NCBI GenBank assembly: GCA_017456765.1
Contig: JAFTIR010000013.1
Coordinates: forward strand, 62,001-126,000
DNA length: 64,000 bases
Direction: 5' to 3'
Source: Clostridia bacterium
GTDB taxonomy: Bacteria; Bacillota; Clostridia; Oscillospirales; CAG-382
The first letter of the stretch is position 1, and the number at the start of each line of letters is the position of its first letter. Both the position numbers and the translations under genes were made by a program. A model generated the notes under the pieces. It was not told the DNA's origin, made no database searches, and saw only the letters and a list, made by a program, of their open reading frames with translations. Below are positions 34,441 through 43,962 of the stretch, piece after piece.

Positions 34441-34980
34441 AGATTCCGCGGCTTGCGAGCCGCGTTTTCCGTCACTTTTGACTCAGCAAAAGTAACCAAA
34501 ACTGGCGGCGAGTCGCCGCTGACAACTCGTCATTTTGGCGGCATACAGAAAACCGCCAAAATGACAAATGTGCTGTCGGGCTTTCCCGACCCGCGGAGGC
34601 TCTCCACATCAAAAGCACCATAATACCGACTATATAAAGTTGCTCTCCCACAACCCTCATTTCCGCTCGTCACTTCGTTCCTCGTATATTCGCAGAGCGA
34701 CAAACAAGCGTACACCAAAAATGTCACAAGGCATGTTTGGCGACCACGAGAGCTTATTACCCGCGAACCTTACCCGTCATCCCGCCTGAAAGGCGTGTTT
34801 GTTTTGATAGATTAGTGAGAAGAGAGTAAAAGATTTTCTCTCTGCTTCGTTGAGAGACAGAAAAGAGCCTCCACGGCTCGTGTCGGAATCTCTAAAAATT
34901 CCGACACATGAGTGGGCGGTTTTGGTGACTTTTTCCGAGTAAAAAGTCACAGATAACGCCGTCCGTAGACGGCGGAATCC
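34441..34980. repeat. MITE-like hairpin element, copy 7 (540 bp)
   Basis: Left end: GATTCCGCGG, GCGGCTTGCGAGCCGC, CACTTTTGACTCAGCAAAAG. Then the GGCGGCGAGTCGCCGC and TCATTTTGGCGG / CCGCCAAAATGA module, in the opposite orientation to copies 1 and 3, and the module GAATATACGAGG ... GCGACAAAC reversed. Right end: GAGCCTCCACGGCTC, TGTCGGAAT / ATTCCGACA, CATGAGTGGGCGG, TGACTTTTT / AAAAAGTCA, CCGTCCGTAGACGG, GGAATCC. It ends three bases before the fhs stop codon. Confidence 0.85.
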
Positions 34981-34983
34981 TCT

Positions 34984-36657
34984 TTAGAACAAGCCCGTAA
35001 TTATTCCGTCATCATCAATGTCAATCATTTCAGCCGCCGGCTTCTTTGGAAGTCCGGGCATTGTCATGATAGTACCTGTAAGGGCAACGATAAAGCCTGC
35101 ACCCGAGCTTATTCTGACTTCTCTTACATTAAGAGTAAAGCCTGTGGGTCTTCCGAGAGCCTTCATGTCATCGGAAAGTGAATACTGTGTCTTTGCCATA
35201 CATACGGGATAGCTTCCGAAGCCAAGTTCCTCTGCTTCCTTTATTGTCTTGAGTGCCGCCGCATCAAAGTTGACACCTGAAGCACCGTAGATTTCCTTTG
35301 CTACCTTTTCAATCTTTCCCTTGATAGGCATATCAAAATTATAAAGGGGTGTAAAATCAGCCTTTCCGCTGTCGGCGAGCTTTACAACCTCCTCTGCAAG
35401 CTCTATAGCACCCTCAGAACCCTTTTCGAAGCCCTTGCAGACAATAGCCTTAATGCCCTTGTTTTCGGCAACTTCCTTGATTACCGCGATTTCCTCATCG
35501 GTATCCGCATAGAAATGATTGATACATACAACAAGGGGAACATTGTACTTCTTTAAATTGTCAATGTGTGCTTCAAGGTTGCAAGCTCCCTTTTTAAGCG
35601 CTTCAACATTCGGAGTCTTAAGCTCGTCCTTAGGTACACCGCCATTGTACTTAAGGGCACGGCAGGTAGCAACAAGCACTATGGCATCGGGAGAAAGTCC
35701 TGCCATCTGACACTTGATGTCAAGGAACTTTTCTGCACCGAGGTCTGCACCGAAGCCTGCTTCTGTTACACAGTAGTCAGCAAGACCAAGTGCTGCCTTT
35801 GTCGCCATAACAGAGTTACAGCCGTGAGCAATGTTTGCGAAAGGACCGCCGTGTACAAGACAGGGGGTATGCTCGATTGTCTGAACAAGGTTTGGCTTCA
35901 TGGCATCCTTGAGAACAGTCGCCATTGCACCTACGCCTCCAAGCTCTCTTGCAAATACAGCCTTTCCTTCATATGTGTAGCCGACAAGAATGTTGCCAAG
36001 TCTTTTCTTGAGGTCGTCCATATCTGAAGCGAGACAGAGAACCGCCATGATTTCGGAGGCCGCCGTAATATTGAAGCCTTCCTCTCTCATAACACCGTCA
36101 GCCTTACCGCCACAGCCTACAACAACCTTACGGAGCGCTCTGTCATTCATATCAAGAACACGCTTGAAGGAAATTCTCTTTGGGTCAAGACCGAGTGGGT
36201 TTCCCTGGTGGAGAGAATTGTCAATCATGGCAGAAAGAAGATTGTTTGCTGTTGTAATGGCATGGAAATCTCCCGTAAAGTGAAGGTTGATGTCCTCCAT
36301 GGGAAGTACCTGGGAATATCCGCCGCCTGCGGCGCCACCCTTGATACCGAACACAGGACCGAGTGAGGGCTCACGAAGTGCAAGAATACCCTTCTTTCCG
36401 ATTTTTGCAAGAGCCTGACCGATTGCTATTGACATTGTTGTCTTACCCTCGCCTGCAGGTGTGGGGTTTATTGCAGTAACAAGGATAAGCTTACCCTTCT
36501 TATTGCTCTTTTCAATTTCAGAGATGAGTTCGCCCGAAAGCTTTGCCTTATACTTTCCGTAAAGGTCAAGCTTTTCGCCGTCAAGTCCTATGGATTCTGC
36601 TACCTTTGTGATGGGTAACATGGAAGCACTTTGTGCAATCTGAGCATCTGTAAGCAT
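34984..36657 (-). CDS. fhs: Formate-tetrahydrofolate ligase
   Basis: 557 residues, the standard length. ATP-dependent formation of 10-formyl-THF from formate. The P-loop [19 protein letters not shown] lies at about residues 62-80; other landmarks are [30 protein letters not shown] and [13 protein letters not shown]. It supplies one-carbon units that the MetF/MetH genes further left could draw on. The stop codon sits at the edge of repeat copy 7, which should terminate its transcript. Confidence 0.97.
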   Translation of the reverse strand: MLTDAQIAQSASMLPITKVAESIGLDGEKLDLYGKYKAKLSGELISEIEKSNKKGKLILVTAINPTPAGEGKTTMSIAIGQALAKIGKKGILALREPSLGPVFGIKGGAAGGGYSQVLPMEDINLHFTGDFHAITTANNLLSAMIDNSLHQGNPLGLDPKRISFKRVLDMNDRALRKVVVGCGGKADGVMREEGFNITAASEIMAVLCLASDMDDLKKRLGNILVGYTYEGKAVFARELGGVGAMATVLKDAMKPNLVQTIEHTPCLVHGGPFANIAHGCNSVMATKAALGLADYCVTEAGFGADLGAEKFLDIKCQMAGLSPDAIVLVATCRALKYNGGVPKDELKTPNVEALKKGACNLEAHIDNLKKYNVPLVVCINHFYADTDEEIAVIKEVAENKGIKAIVCKGFEKGSEGAIELAEEVVKLADSGKADFTPLYNFDMPIKGKIEKVAKEIYGASGVNFDAAALKTIKEAEELGFGSYPVCMAKTQYSLSDDMKALGRPTGFTLNVREVRISSGAGFIVALTGTIMTMPGLPKKPAAEMIDIDDDGIITGLF

Positions 36658-37120
36658 TTTTATTTCTCCTTTTCTGTATAACGCACCTTCGGGTGCATAT
36701 TATTCATCGCTTTTGAATATTTATTCATCAAAATCTCGTGTGATTTGATTTACATAATTTCTGTCACTTTACAAAATTCAATTTTGTGTCGAAAAAACGT
36801 CGATTTTATTTCAAACGCCTCAAAACCTATTGAATCAAGGCTTTTTTGGGTAAGTTTTTCACATTCTCCACAGAGTTTTCCACATTTTTGCACATTCGCA
36901 AGGCGAGTTTTCCACAATTATTATGTAAATCAGTTTATTGTAAATCGTGCGAATAATTATAAATGTCAAGTGTTTTTGGCAAAATTGAATTGTTAATTTT
37001 TATATTTTATGCAAAAATGCAAAAAGCACGTAATTACGCCACTTTTGTCCACAAATCGGGCGGGAAAATTTACCGGAAATTCATATATGCAACGCAAGAA
37101 AATTTTGGTTCGGCGTGAAA
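36658..37120. other. A+T-rich gap with a cluster of DnaA-box-like nonamers
   Basis: No gene is visible. Six nonamers of the form TTNTNCACA lie in one orientation at 36855 (TTTTTCACA), 36864 (TTCTCCACA), 36876 and 36908 (TTTTCCACA), 36886 (TTTTGCACA) and 37045 (TTGTCCACA). Several are 9-12 or about 22 bp apart, roughly helical phasing. A+T-rich sequence lies between (about 36985-37015). Near fhs there is a GCACC / GGTGC hairpin (36683-36696). Confidence 0.45.
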
Positions 37121-37552
37121 GGATTTCGGCTCTGCGGAGCCGAGTTTCTTTTGTCCCGCGACAAAAGAAACCAAAAACGCTCCACTCATGTGTCGGAATT
37201 TTTCGAGATTCCGACACGAGCCGTGGCGGCTCTTTTTTGTTCTCTACGCAAAGTTAAATAAAACTTATATTTTTTCTCCCACTACTCCATGTGGGCTGCC
37301 TGCCATACGGCAGTCTATGGCCTCAAAAAGCGAGGCAAACCACATTTATTAGTGAGAATAAAACTTAAGTTGTTTCAAGTATTTTGTTGAGTTTGAGCCT
37401 CCACGGCTCGCAAAAAATCTGAGCGTAGCGGTAATTTTTTGCAGAGTGGGCGCTTTGGGTTACTTTTGGCGAGTCAAAAGTAACTGAAAACGCGGTTCGC
37501 AAGCTTTGGAAACTTTGGTGCTTTTGTTTCTCTACAAAAGTACAGAAAAATC
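37121..37552. repeat. MITE-like hairpin element, copy 8
   Basis: Left: CGGCTCTGCGGAGCCG, TTTCTTTTGTC / GACAAAAGAAA, CGCTCCACTCATG, TGTCGGAAT ... GATTCCGACA, GAGCCGTGGCGGCTC plus T6. Middle: TGCCTGCC / GGCAG and the GAGGCAAACCACA motif, as in copies 1 and 5. Right: GAGCCTCCACGGCTC, TTACTTTTG / CAAAAGTAA, then a second partial arm (GCTTTTGTTTCTCTACAAAAGTAC) ending AAATCC next to the comM stop. Confidence 0.8.
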
Positions 37553-37554
37553 CT

Positions 37555-39087
37555 TTAATTCGACCAGTATTTCCTGTCAAGGCTTCTCAGCTGTACCGCC
37601 CTTGCAACATGATGTTTCCTTATGGTTTCGCTCTTATCAATATCAGCAATGGTACGAGAAAGCTTGAGTATTCTGTCATAACCCCTTGCCGAAAGACCGA
37701 GTCTTTCAAAGGCGTTTTTCATTACGTCCTGCGCTTCTTCGTCAAGTACACAGTATTCTCTTATCATTGCGGGAGTGAGGTGTGCGTTTGCAAATATCCC
37801 CGTACCGGCATAACGCTTCATCATAATTTCCCTTGCCTCGACTACTCTTTTTCTTATTTCGGAGCTTCTTTCTCCGTCGCTCTTTCTTTGAAGTTGTTCG
37901 AGGGTAAGAGAACCCACCTCTATCTGTACGTCCATTCTGTCAAGCATAGGCCCTGAAATCTTTGAAAGATAATTCTCTCGGGACAGCTGTGTGCAGGTGC
38001 ATTTTTTTGTCGGGTGTCCGTAGTATCCGCATTTACACGGGTTCATAGCACAGACAAGCATGAATTTGCTCGGAAAATCGTATCTTCCGCTTGCCCTTGT
38101 GATTGTCACCTTGCCGTCCTCTATGGGCTGACGAAGACCGTCGGTTGAGCCCTTGTCAAATTCTGCAAGCTCATCAAGGAAAAGAACGCCGTTATGGGCA
38201 AGGCTCATCTCTCCCGGTGCAGGGATTCTGCCGCCGCCCACGAGACTTACGGCAGACATTGTATGATGTGGCGAACGAAAGGGTCTTATTGTAACAAGGG
38301 ATTCGTTTTCGGGAAGTATTCCCGATACGGAATGAATCCTCGTCGTCTCTATTGACTCTTCAAAGGACATGGGCGGAAGTATTCCGGGGATTCTCTTTGC
38401 AAGCATACTCTTGCCCGTTCCGGGAGGGCCTATGAGAAGCACATTGTGCATTCCCGCCGCCGCAACTTCAAGGGCGAGCTTTGCGTTTTCCTGTCCCTTT
38501 ACCTCGGACATATCGTTTATAAGACTGTATGACCTTTCAAACATTTCATTTTTATCGACAGTTGTTTTTTCAATTCTTTCTCTGCCGATAAGATGAAGCA
38601 CAAGCTGGGAAACGCTCTCAACACCAAAGACATCTATGCCGTCAACCACCGCCGCCTCATTTGCGTTTGCTTTGGGAACAAAAATTTCCGAAAGACCCGC
38701 CGTTTTTGCCGCAAGTGTCATGGATAGAACACCCTTTACAGGCCTTATATCGCCCGTCAGCGAAACCTCACCCACAAAGCATTTTCCATCGGTTGATGTT
38801 TCGACAAGCACATTACATTTTAAGATCGACAGCAAAATTGCAATATCAAAGCCGGTACCCTGTTTTATTCTGTCGGCAGGGGCGAGATTTATGGTAATTC
38901 CGGTCCTGGGAAATTCAATGTCGCTCGACCTTATTGCCGCCTTTATTCTCGAATAGGATTCCTTAACAGCAGTGTCGGGAAGTCCGACAAGCTCAAAGCG
39001 CGGCATGGTGCCGGAGGTAAAACATTCAACATCAACGACAAAACCGTCAATGCCGTAAAGACAGGCTGATTTTATACACGATGTCAT
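37555..39087 (-). CDS. YifB/ComM family Mg-chelatase-like AAA+ ATPase
   Basis: 510 residues: N-terminal Lon-protease-like fold (about 1-165: VDVECFTSGTMPRFELVGLP), AAA+ domain with Walker A GPPGTGKS near 220 and Walker B VLFLDELAEF near 300, and a C-terminal Mg-chelatase lid (CGYYGHPTKKCTC, SARGYDRILKLSRTIADI). ComM is a DNA branch-migration helicase that aids transformation in Gram-negatives; in Firmicutes the role is inferred. Single gene, divergent from the radical SAM operon. Confidence 0.93.
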   Translation of the reverse strand: MTSCIKSACLYGIDGFVVDVECFTSGTMPRFELVGLPDTAVKESYSRIKAAIRSSDIEFPRTGITINLAPADRIKQGTGFDIAILLSILKCNVLVETSTDGKCFVGEVSLTGDIRPVKGVLSMTLAAKTAGLSEIFVPKANANEAAVVDGIDVFGVESVSQLVLHLIGRERIEKTTVDKNEMFERSYSLINDMSEVKGQENAKLALEVAAAGMHNVLLIGPPGTGKSMLAKRIPGILPPMSFEESIETTRIHSVSGILPENESLVTIRPFRSPHHTMSAVSLVGGGRIPAPGEMSLAHNGVLFLDELAEFDKGSTDGLRQPIEDGKVTITRASGRYDFPSKFMLVCAMNPCKCGYYGHPTKKCTCTQLSRENYLSKISGPMLDRMDVQIEVGSLTLEQLQRKSDGERSSEIRKRVVEAREIMMKRYAGTGIFANAHLTPAMIREYCVLDEEAQDVMKNAFERLGLSARGYDRILKLSRTIADIDKSETIRKHHVARAVQLRSLDRKYWSN

Positions 39088-39195
39088 ATGCTTCCCTCCG
39101 TTTACAATTTATCATAGTAATTGTACCACTTTATTTGTTTATTTTCAAGGGGTTTTGGCAAATAAATCTTACGTCAAGGTTTTTTACGTCAGCTA

Positions 39196-39224
39196 TTTAC
39201 AAAACGCTGATTTTGTGCTATCAT
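39196..39224 (+). promoter_or_regulatory. Promoter of the plus-strand radical SAM - mnmG operon
   Basis: TTTACA (39196-39201), 17-bp spacer, TATCAT (39219-39224), 35 bp before the first gene. Confidence 0.7.
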
Positions 39225-39259
39225 ATAGTTTAGATTATTATGAAAACAGGTGAAAACCC

Positions 39260-41122
39260 ATGAATGAAAAAACAAAAGCACTTAAATACCTCAAAAAGGT
39301 TCTCAAGCCCTCCCGTTATACGGGCGGAGAACTCAATGAGGTTATAAAGGAAAAGACGAAGGTTGACGCACGTTTTGCCTTCTGTTTCCCAGATACATAC
39401 GAAATCGGAATGTCAAACCTCGGCATCAAGATTCTTTACGACTGTTTGAACAAGGAAGACAACATCTGGTGCGAGCGCTCATTTGCTCCCTGGCCCGACA
39501 TGGGTGCTCTTATGCGTGAAAAGGATATTTCTCTTTACGCCTTAGAGAGCGGCGATGCTCTTAAAGATTTTGACTTTGTAGGCTTTACACTTCAGTATGA
39601 GTTATCCTATTCAAATGTCCTCTATATGCTTGACCTTGCCGGCATCCCCCTCTACTCAAAGGACAGAGACGAAAACTGCCCCATAATCATCGGCGGCGGT
39701 CCCTGCTCCTACAACCCTGAGCCTGTCGCAGACTTCTTTGATATTTTCAGCATAGGCGAGGGTGAGTTTTCTCTTGTTGAAACGGCAAAATTATATATTG
39801 ACTACAAAAAAAACCACGAAAAGTTTGACAGAAACGAATTTTTGCGTCTTGCCTCACACATTAAGGGCAACTACGTTCCCTCGCTTTACGATGTAAAATA
39901 TGAGGGCAAGGACGGTTGGGTTTCATCCGTTACTCCAAAGTATGACGATGTTCCCGCTCTTGTGGAAAAGAACTGCCTTGCTGACTTTGACAATGCTCCT
40001 TTTCCATCTACCGTACCCGTCCCCTTTACGGAAACAGTGCATGACAGAATAATGTTAGAGTGCGCAAGAGGATGTATGAGAGGCTGTCGCTTCTGTCAGG
40101 CAGGTATCATCTACCGCCCATACCGTTCACGCGGCTTTGAAAAGCTGAACGAGCAGGCAAAGAGCCTTTACAAATCCTCGGGCTATGAAGAAATGTCCCT
40201 TTCCTCCCTTTCCATAAGCGACTATCCTTGCCTTATGGAGCTTGTTGACTCACTCAAAGAGTGGACAGACAGGGAAAAGGTGTCCCTCTCGCTTCCGTCT
40301 ATGAGAATTGACTCCTTTGAGGCGGAAATTATGAAAAAGGTGCAGGGGGTACGCAAGACAGGTCTTACCTTTGCACCCGAAGCAGGAACGCAGAGGCTCC
40401 GTGATGTCATAAACAAGAACTTGACTGAAGAAAACATACTCGACGGCTGCAGAAATGCCTTTTCCACCGGCAGAACAAGTGTAAAGCTGTATTTTATGAA
40501 CGGTCTTCCAACAGAAAAAGATGAGGATATTGAGGGTATTGCAAACCTCGGCCACAAGATAGTCGACCTCTACTATCAGAGTCCCGACAAGCCCAAGGGC
40601 AGACCCGTTGAGGTTACGATTTCGGTTTCCTGCTTTGTACCGAAGGCACACACTCCCTTCCAATGGTACGGTCAGGATTCTTTAGAAGAGCTTGTGAGAA
40701 AACAAAAACTTCTCGGCACTTCAATTCACTCGGGCAAGATTCGCTACAACTGGCACGAAGCCAAGGTTTCACGAATAGAAGCTGTCTTTGCAAGAGGCGA
40801 CAGACGTCTTTCAAAGGCACTTGAAATTGCTTACAGAAACGGACAGTTCTTTGACGGCTGGGATGAATTTTTCTCCTACGATAGGTGGATTTCTTCAATA
40901 GAGGAAGCAGGTCTTGACCCCTCATTCTACGCCAACAGAAAAATCGGATTTGATGAAGTTCTTCCCTGGGCACATATCGACTGCGGTGTAACTCAGAAAT
41001 TCTTGCTTCATGAAGCAAAACAGGCAGAGTGCGAGGTCACAACCCCCGACTGCCTTACAAAATGTTCGGGCTGCGGCGCAGCAAAGTTTGGCGCAGATTT
41101 GTGTACGAAAAGAAAGATTTAA
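39260..41122 (+). CDS. TIGR03960 family B12-binding-like radical SAM protein
   Basis: 620 residues. The N-terminal B12-binding-like region (about 1-200; RFAFCFPDTYEIGMSNLGIK, PIIIGGGPC) is followed by a radical SAM domain with ECARGCMRGCRFCQAG (about 272-287; the three cluster Cys are C-x3-C-x2-C) and a C-terminal Cys-rich tail (LTKCSGCGAAKFGADLC). The family usually sits next to, or is fused with, the DUF2344 protein encoded downstream. Reaction unknown; rRNA or tRNA modification is a guess from the neighbours. AGGTGA lies seven bases before the ATG. Confidence 0.92.
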   Translation: MNEKTKALKYLKKVLKPSRYTGGELNEVIKEKTKVDARFAFCFPDTYEIGMSNLGIKILYDCLNKEDNIWCERSFAPWPDMGALMREKDISLYALESGDALKDFDFVGFTLQYELSYSNVLYMLDLAGIPLYSKDRDENCPIIIGGGPCSYNPEPVADFFDIFSIGEGEFSLVETAKLYIDYKKNHEKFDRNEFLRLASHIKGNYVPSLYDVKYEGKDGWVSSVTPKYDDVPALVEKNCLADFDNAPFPSTVPVPFTETVHDRIMLECARGCMRGCRFCQAGIIYRPYRSRGFEKLNEQAKSLYKSSGYEEMSLSSLSISDYPCLMELVDSLKEWTDREKVSLSLPSMRIDSFEAEIMKKVQGVRKTGLTFAPEAGTQRLRDVINKNLTEENILDGCRNAFSTGRTSVKLYFMNGLPTEKDEDIEGIANLGHKIVDLYYQSPDKPKGRPVEVTISVSCFVPKAHTPFQWYGQDSLEELVRKQKLLGTSIHSGKIRYNWHEAKVSRIEAVFARGDRRLSKALEIAYRNGQFFDGWDEFFSYDRWISSIEEAGLDPSFYANRKIGFDEVLPWAHIDCGVTQKFLLHEAKQAECEVTTPDCLTKCSGCGAAKFGADLCTKRKI

Positions 41123-41406
41123 CCTACTTTCTTGAAAGAAAGTAGGCAAAGAACTTTTCATTTCGGGACTGATTTTTTAAAATTGTTTTTTAATGGCAGA
41201 TGCCCGAATGAAACAGCGTTTGACCGCCATAAATTCAAGCGGTCAAACTCGGTTCTTGACAATTCTTTTTAGCACTCATTTTGCTGTCTGCCTTTTGACA
41301 GCAAAATGAAACACCAACCGAGAAAATAACATAACGGCTTTTTCTTATTGAGGAAAGTTTCCAAATTAAAGTTCTTTTGGTTACTTTTCTTTCAAGAAAA
41401 GTAACA
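41123..41406. repeat. Second type of hairpin element between the two radical SAM genes
   Basis: 284 bp with inverted ends. Left, flush with the stop codon: CCTACTTTCTTGAAAG then AAAGTAGGCAAAGAAC. Right, reversed: GTTACTTTTCTTGAAAG then AAAAGTAACCAAAAGAAC. Inside are GTTTGACCGC / GCGGTCAAAC (41218-41248) and TTTTGCTGTC / GACAGCAAAA. No gene. The end design resembles the second hairpin of the larger elements. Confidence 0.7.
41218..41248. repeat. GTTTGACCGC hairpin
   Basis: A perfect 10-bp stem GTTTGACCGC / GCGGTCAAAC. The loop in reverse is TTGAATTTATG, nearly identical to the hairpin at 60734-60764 (TGGAATTTATG). Confidence 0.75.
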
Positions 41407-41419
41407 GAAAGAGGAAATC

Positions 41420-42055
41420 ATGTCTACACACAGAATAAAATTTGCCAAAAGAGGTTCACTTATATTTGTATCTCATCTTGACTTTGCCCATTCATTTACG
41501 CGGGCGCTCAAGAGAGCAGAGCTTCCCATTAAATATTCCGAGGGCTTCTCTCCTCATCCAAAGCAGGTATTTGCCCTACCTCTCTCTGTAGGAATGGTGG
41601 GAGAAAACGAGCTTTGCGACATAACCCTGACCGAAGATTTCACCCACAAAGAAGTAAAGGACAGACTTTCTAAGGCTCTAACGTGTGATTTTGAGGTGAA
41701 ATCCGTTACCGACCCCGACATTAAAATGGGAAAGGTAAAAAGTGCAGAGTATGTACTCGTTTTTGAAAAGCTAAATGCTAGCAAAGAGGAGCTTGAAAAG
41801 GCTCTTTCAAACCTTGCACCCGTCATGAAAACTACGAAAAGCGGCAAGGAAAAGGAGCTTGACCTTAATAGCATGGTCTACGGCTATGCGGCAGAGGAAA
41901 ACGGCGAAAAAACCATCCTTCGCCTCACCCTTGCGGCATCGGGAGAAAGTTACCTAAACCCCGACCTTGTTCTTGTTTCTCTTCGCAGCATGGGACTTTA
42001 TATTCCCGACGAATATGATATAACAAGAACGGAAATTTTCTTTGAATCCAAATAA
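41420..42055 (+). CDS. TIGR03936 family radical-SAM-associated protein (DUF2344)
   Basis: 211 residues, no cluster cysteines of its own. Starts STHRIKFAKRGSLIFVSHLD and continues LKRAELPIKYSEGFSPHPK, the conserved opening of this family. It probably acts with the TIGR03960 protein encoded upstream, with which it is fused in some genomes. The start follows AGAAAGAGG. The mnmG ribosome site lies just after its stop. Confidence 0.88.
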   Translation: MSTHRIKFAKRGSLIFVSHLDFAHSFTRALKRAELPIKYSEGFSPHPKQVFALPLSVGMVGENELCDITLTEDFTHKEVKDRLSKALTCDFEVKSVTDPDIKMGKVKSAEYVLVFEKLNASKEELEKALSNLAPVMKTTKSGKEKELDLNSMVYGYAAEENGEKTILRLTLAASGESYLNPDLVLVSLRSMGLYIPDEYDITRTEIFFESK

Positions 42056-42068
42056 AGAAGGAACATTT

Positions 42069-43940
42069 ATGGAATACACAGCAGGAAAAATTGATGTAGC
42101 CGTAGTCGGCGCAGGTCACGCAGGAATTGAAGCAGCACTTGCCACGGCACGCCTTGGCTGCGAAACGGTGCTCTTTACTATAAATCTTGATGCTGTCGGC
42201 AATATGCCCTGCAACCCCTCAATAGGCGGCAGCGGAAAAGGGCATCTTGTCTGCGAGCTTGATGCTCTCGGCGGCGAAATGGGAAGACAGGCGGACAAGG
42301 TATGTATGCAGTCACGTCTGCTAAATCGCGGAAAAGGCCCTGCCGTTCATTCGCTAAGAATGCAGGCGGACAGAAACAAATACAAAATCTTAATGAAGCA
42401 GGTTATCGAGAACACAGAAAACCTCACGCTTCGTCAGGCGGAGATTGTTGAAATCCGCAAAGGCGATGATGAATGGCTTTGCGTTACAAAATACGGTGCC
42501 GTATGGCAGGCAAAGGCTGTTATCATCTGCTCAGGCACATATCTTGAGGGCAGAATAATCGTGGGAGATGTCAGCTTTGAGGGAGGACCCGACGGAATGT
42601 TTGCTTCTGTTGGTCTTACGGATTCCCTTAAAAAGCTGGGAATCCCAATGATGCGGTTCAAAACGGGAACTCCTGTAAGAATCCATGCCGACTCTATAAA
42701 CTACGATGTTCTTGAGCGCCAGGACGGAGACGAAACTCCTGAGCATTTTTCAGCCGACACCGAGGGCTTTGAGGAAAATCTCAAATCCCTGCCTTGCTAC
42801 GTCTGCTATACAAATGAGAAAACCCATGAAATAATAAGAAACAACATTCACCGCTCGCCCCTATATTCGGGTCAAATCCACGGCGTAGGACCGAGATACT
42901 GTCCCAGCATTGAGGACAAGGTGATGAGATTTGCCGACAAGAACCGTCACCAGCTCTTTGTTGAGCCTCTCGGCTACGACACAAAGGAAGTGTATCTCCA
43001 GGGCTTTTCCTCATCGCTTCCCGAGGATGTGCAACTCGAAATGCTTCACTCAATCGAGGGCATGGAAAACGCAAGGGTTATGAGAATTGGCTACGCTATT
43101 GAATACGACTGCTGTGACCCGCTTTCTCTCAAGGCAACCCTTGAGTTCAAGGATTTTCCGGGGCTTTTCGGTGCAGGTCAGTTCAACGGCACATCGGGCT
43201 ACGAGGAAGCCGCAGTTCAGGGACTTGTTGCAGGCATCAACGCCGCAAGAAAGATACACGGCAAAGAGGAATTTACCCTTTCCCGCGACTCCTCCTACAT
43301 CGGAACCCTAATTGACGACCTTGTGACCAAAGGCACAAATGAACCTTACAGAATAATGACAAGCCGAAGTGAATACAGACTATTGCTTCGCCAGGACAAT
43401 GCCGACAGGCGTCTTACACCTCTCGGATACGAAATCGGGCTTATAAGCGAGGAAAGATACGCAAAATTCCTCGAAAAAAAGGCGCTTATCGACTCGGAGG
43501 TTGAGAGAATAAACACAGTTCACCTCGGTCCTTCACAAGAGCTTCTCAGAATTCTTGAGGAACACGGCTCAACCCCCATAACAAACGGAATTTCCATGGC
43601 AGAGCTGTTACGACGTCCCGAACTCGACTACGACTGTCTTTCGCCCGTAGACAAGACACGCCCCGAAATTACTGACCGCAAGGTCAAAGAGGCGGTTGAA
43701 ATAGAAATCAAGTACGACGGCTACATAAAGCGCCAGATAAGGGATGCAGAACGCTTCAAAAAGCTTGAAAGTAAAAAAATCCCCGACGATGTAGACTATT
43801 TTGCAATTACAGGCATCCGTGCCGAAACAAAGCAAAAGCTATCGCAGGTGCGTCCCAAGAACATAGGTCAGGCATCAAGAATTTCGGGGGTCAGCCCATC
43901 TGATATTCAGGTTTTGATGATTTACTTTAACATCATATAA
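42069..43940 (+). CDS. mnmG: tRNA uridine-5-carboxymethylaminomethyl modification enzyme MnmG
   Basis: 623 residues from the ATG at 42069 (GAAGGA seven bases before it; the longer frame overlaps the previous gene). FAD-binding GAGHAGIEAALA (about 14-25), PCNPSIGGSGKGHL (about 46-59), GTYLEGRI and the C-terminal SRIPGV-like segment SRISGVSPSDIQVLMIY that binds MnmE. With MnmE (not in the window) it modifies the wobble uridine of several tRNAs. It is part of the plus-strand operon rather than next to mnmE and rsmG as in many Firmicutes. Confidence 0.96.
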   Translation: MEYTAGKIDVAVVGAGHAGIEAALATARLGCETVLFTINLDAVGNMPCNPSIGGSGKGHLVCELDALGGEMGRQADKVCMQSRLLNRGKGPAVHSLRMQADRNKYKILMKQVIENTENLTLRQAEIVEIRKGDDEWLCVTKYGAVWQAKAVIICSGTYLEGRIIVGDVSFEGGPDGMFASVGLTDSLKKLGIPMMRFKTGTPVRIHADSINYDVLERQDGDETPEHFSADTEGFEENLKSLPCYVCYTNEKTHEIIRNNIHRSPLYSGQIHGVGPRYCPSIEDKVMRFADKNRHQLFVEPLGYDTKEVYLQGFSSSLPEDVQLEMLHSIEGMENARVMRIGYAIEYDCCDPLSLKATLEFKDFPGLFGAGQFNGTSGYEEAAVQGLVAGINAARKIHGKEEFTLSRDSSYIGTLIDDLVTKGTNEPYRIMTSRSEYRLLLRQDNADRRLTPLGYEIGLISEERYAKFLEKKALIDSEVERINTVHLGPSQELLRILEEHGSTPITNGISMAELLRRPELDYDCLSPVDKTRPEITDRKVKEAVEIEIKYDGYIKRQIRDAERFKKLESKKIPDDVDYFAITGIRAETKQKLSQVRPKNIGQASRISGVSPSDIQVLMIYFNII

Positions 43941-43962
43941 AAACAAAAGGAGGAGCATTATT

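Noticed and set aside
36855..37053. Chromosomal replication origin at the DnaA-box-like cluster
   Set aside because: No dnaA, dnaN, gyrB or rpmH nearby, boxes are mostly non-consensus, and gene orientation on both sides does not fit divergence from this point.
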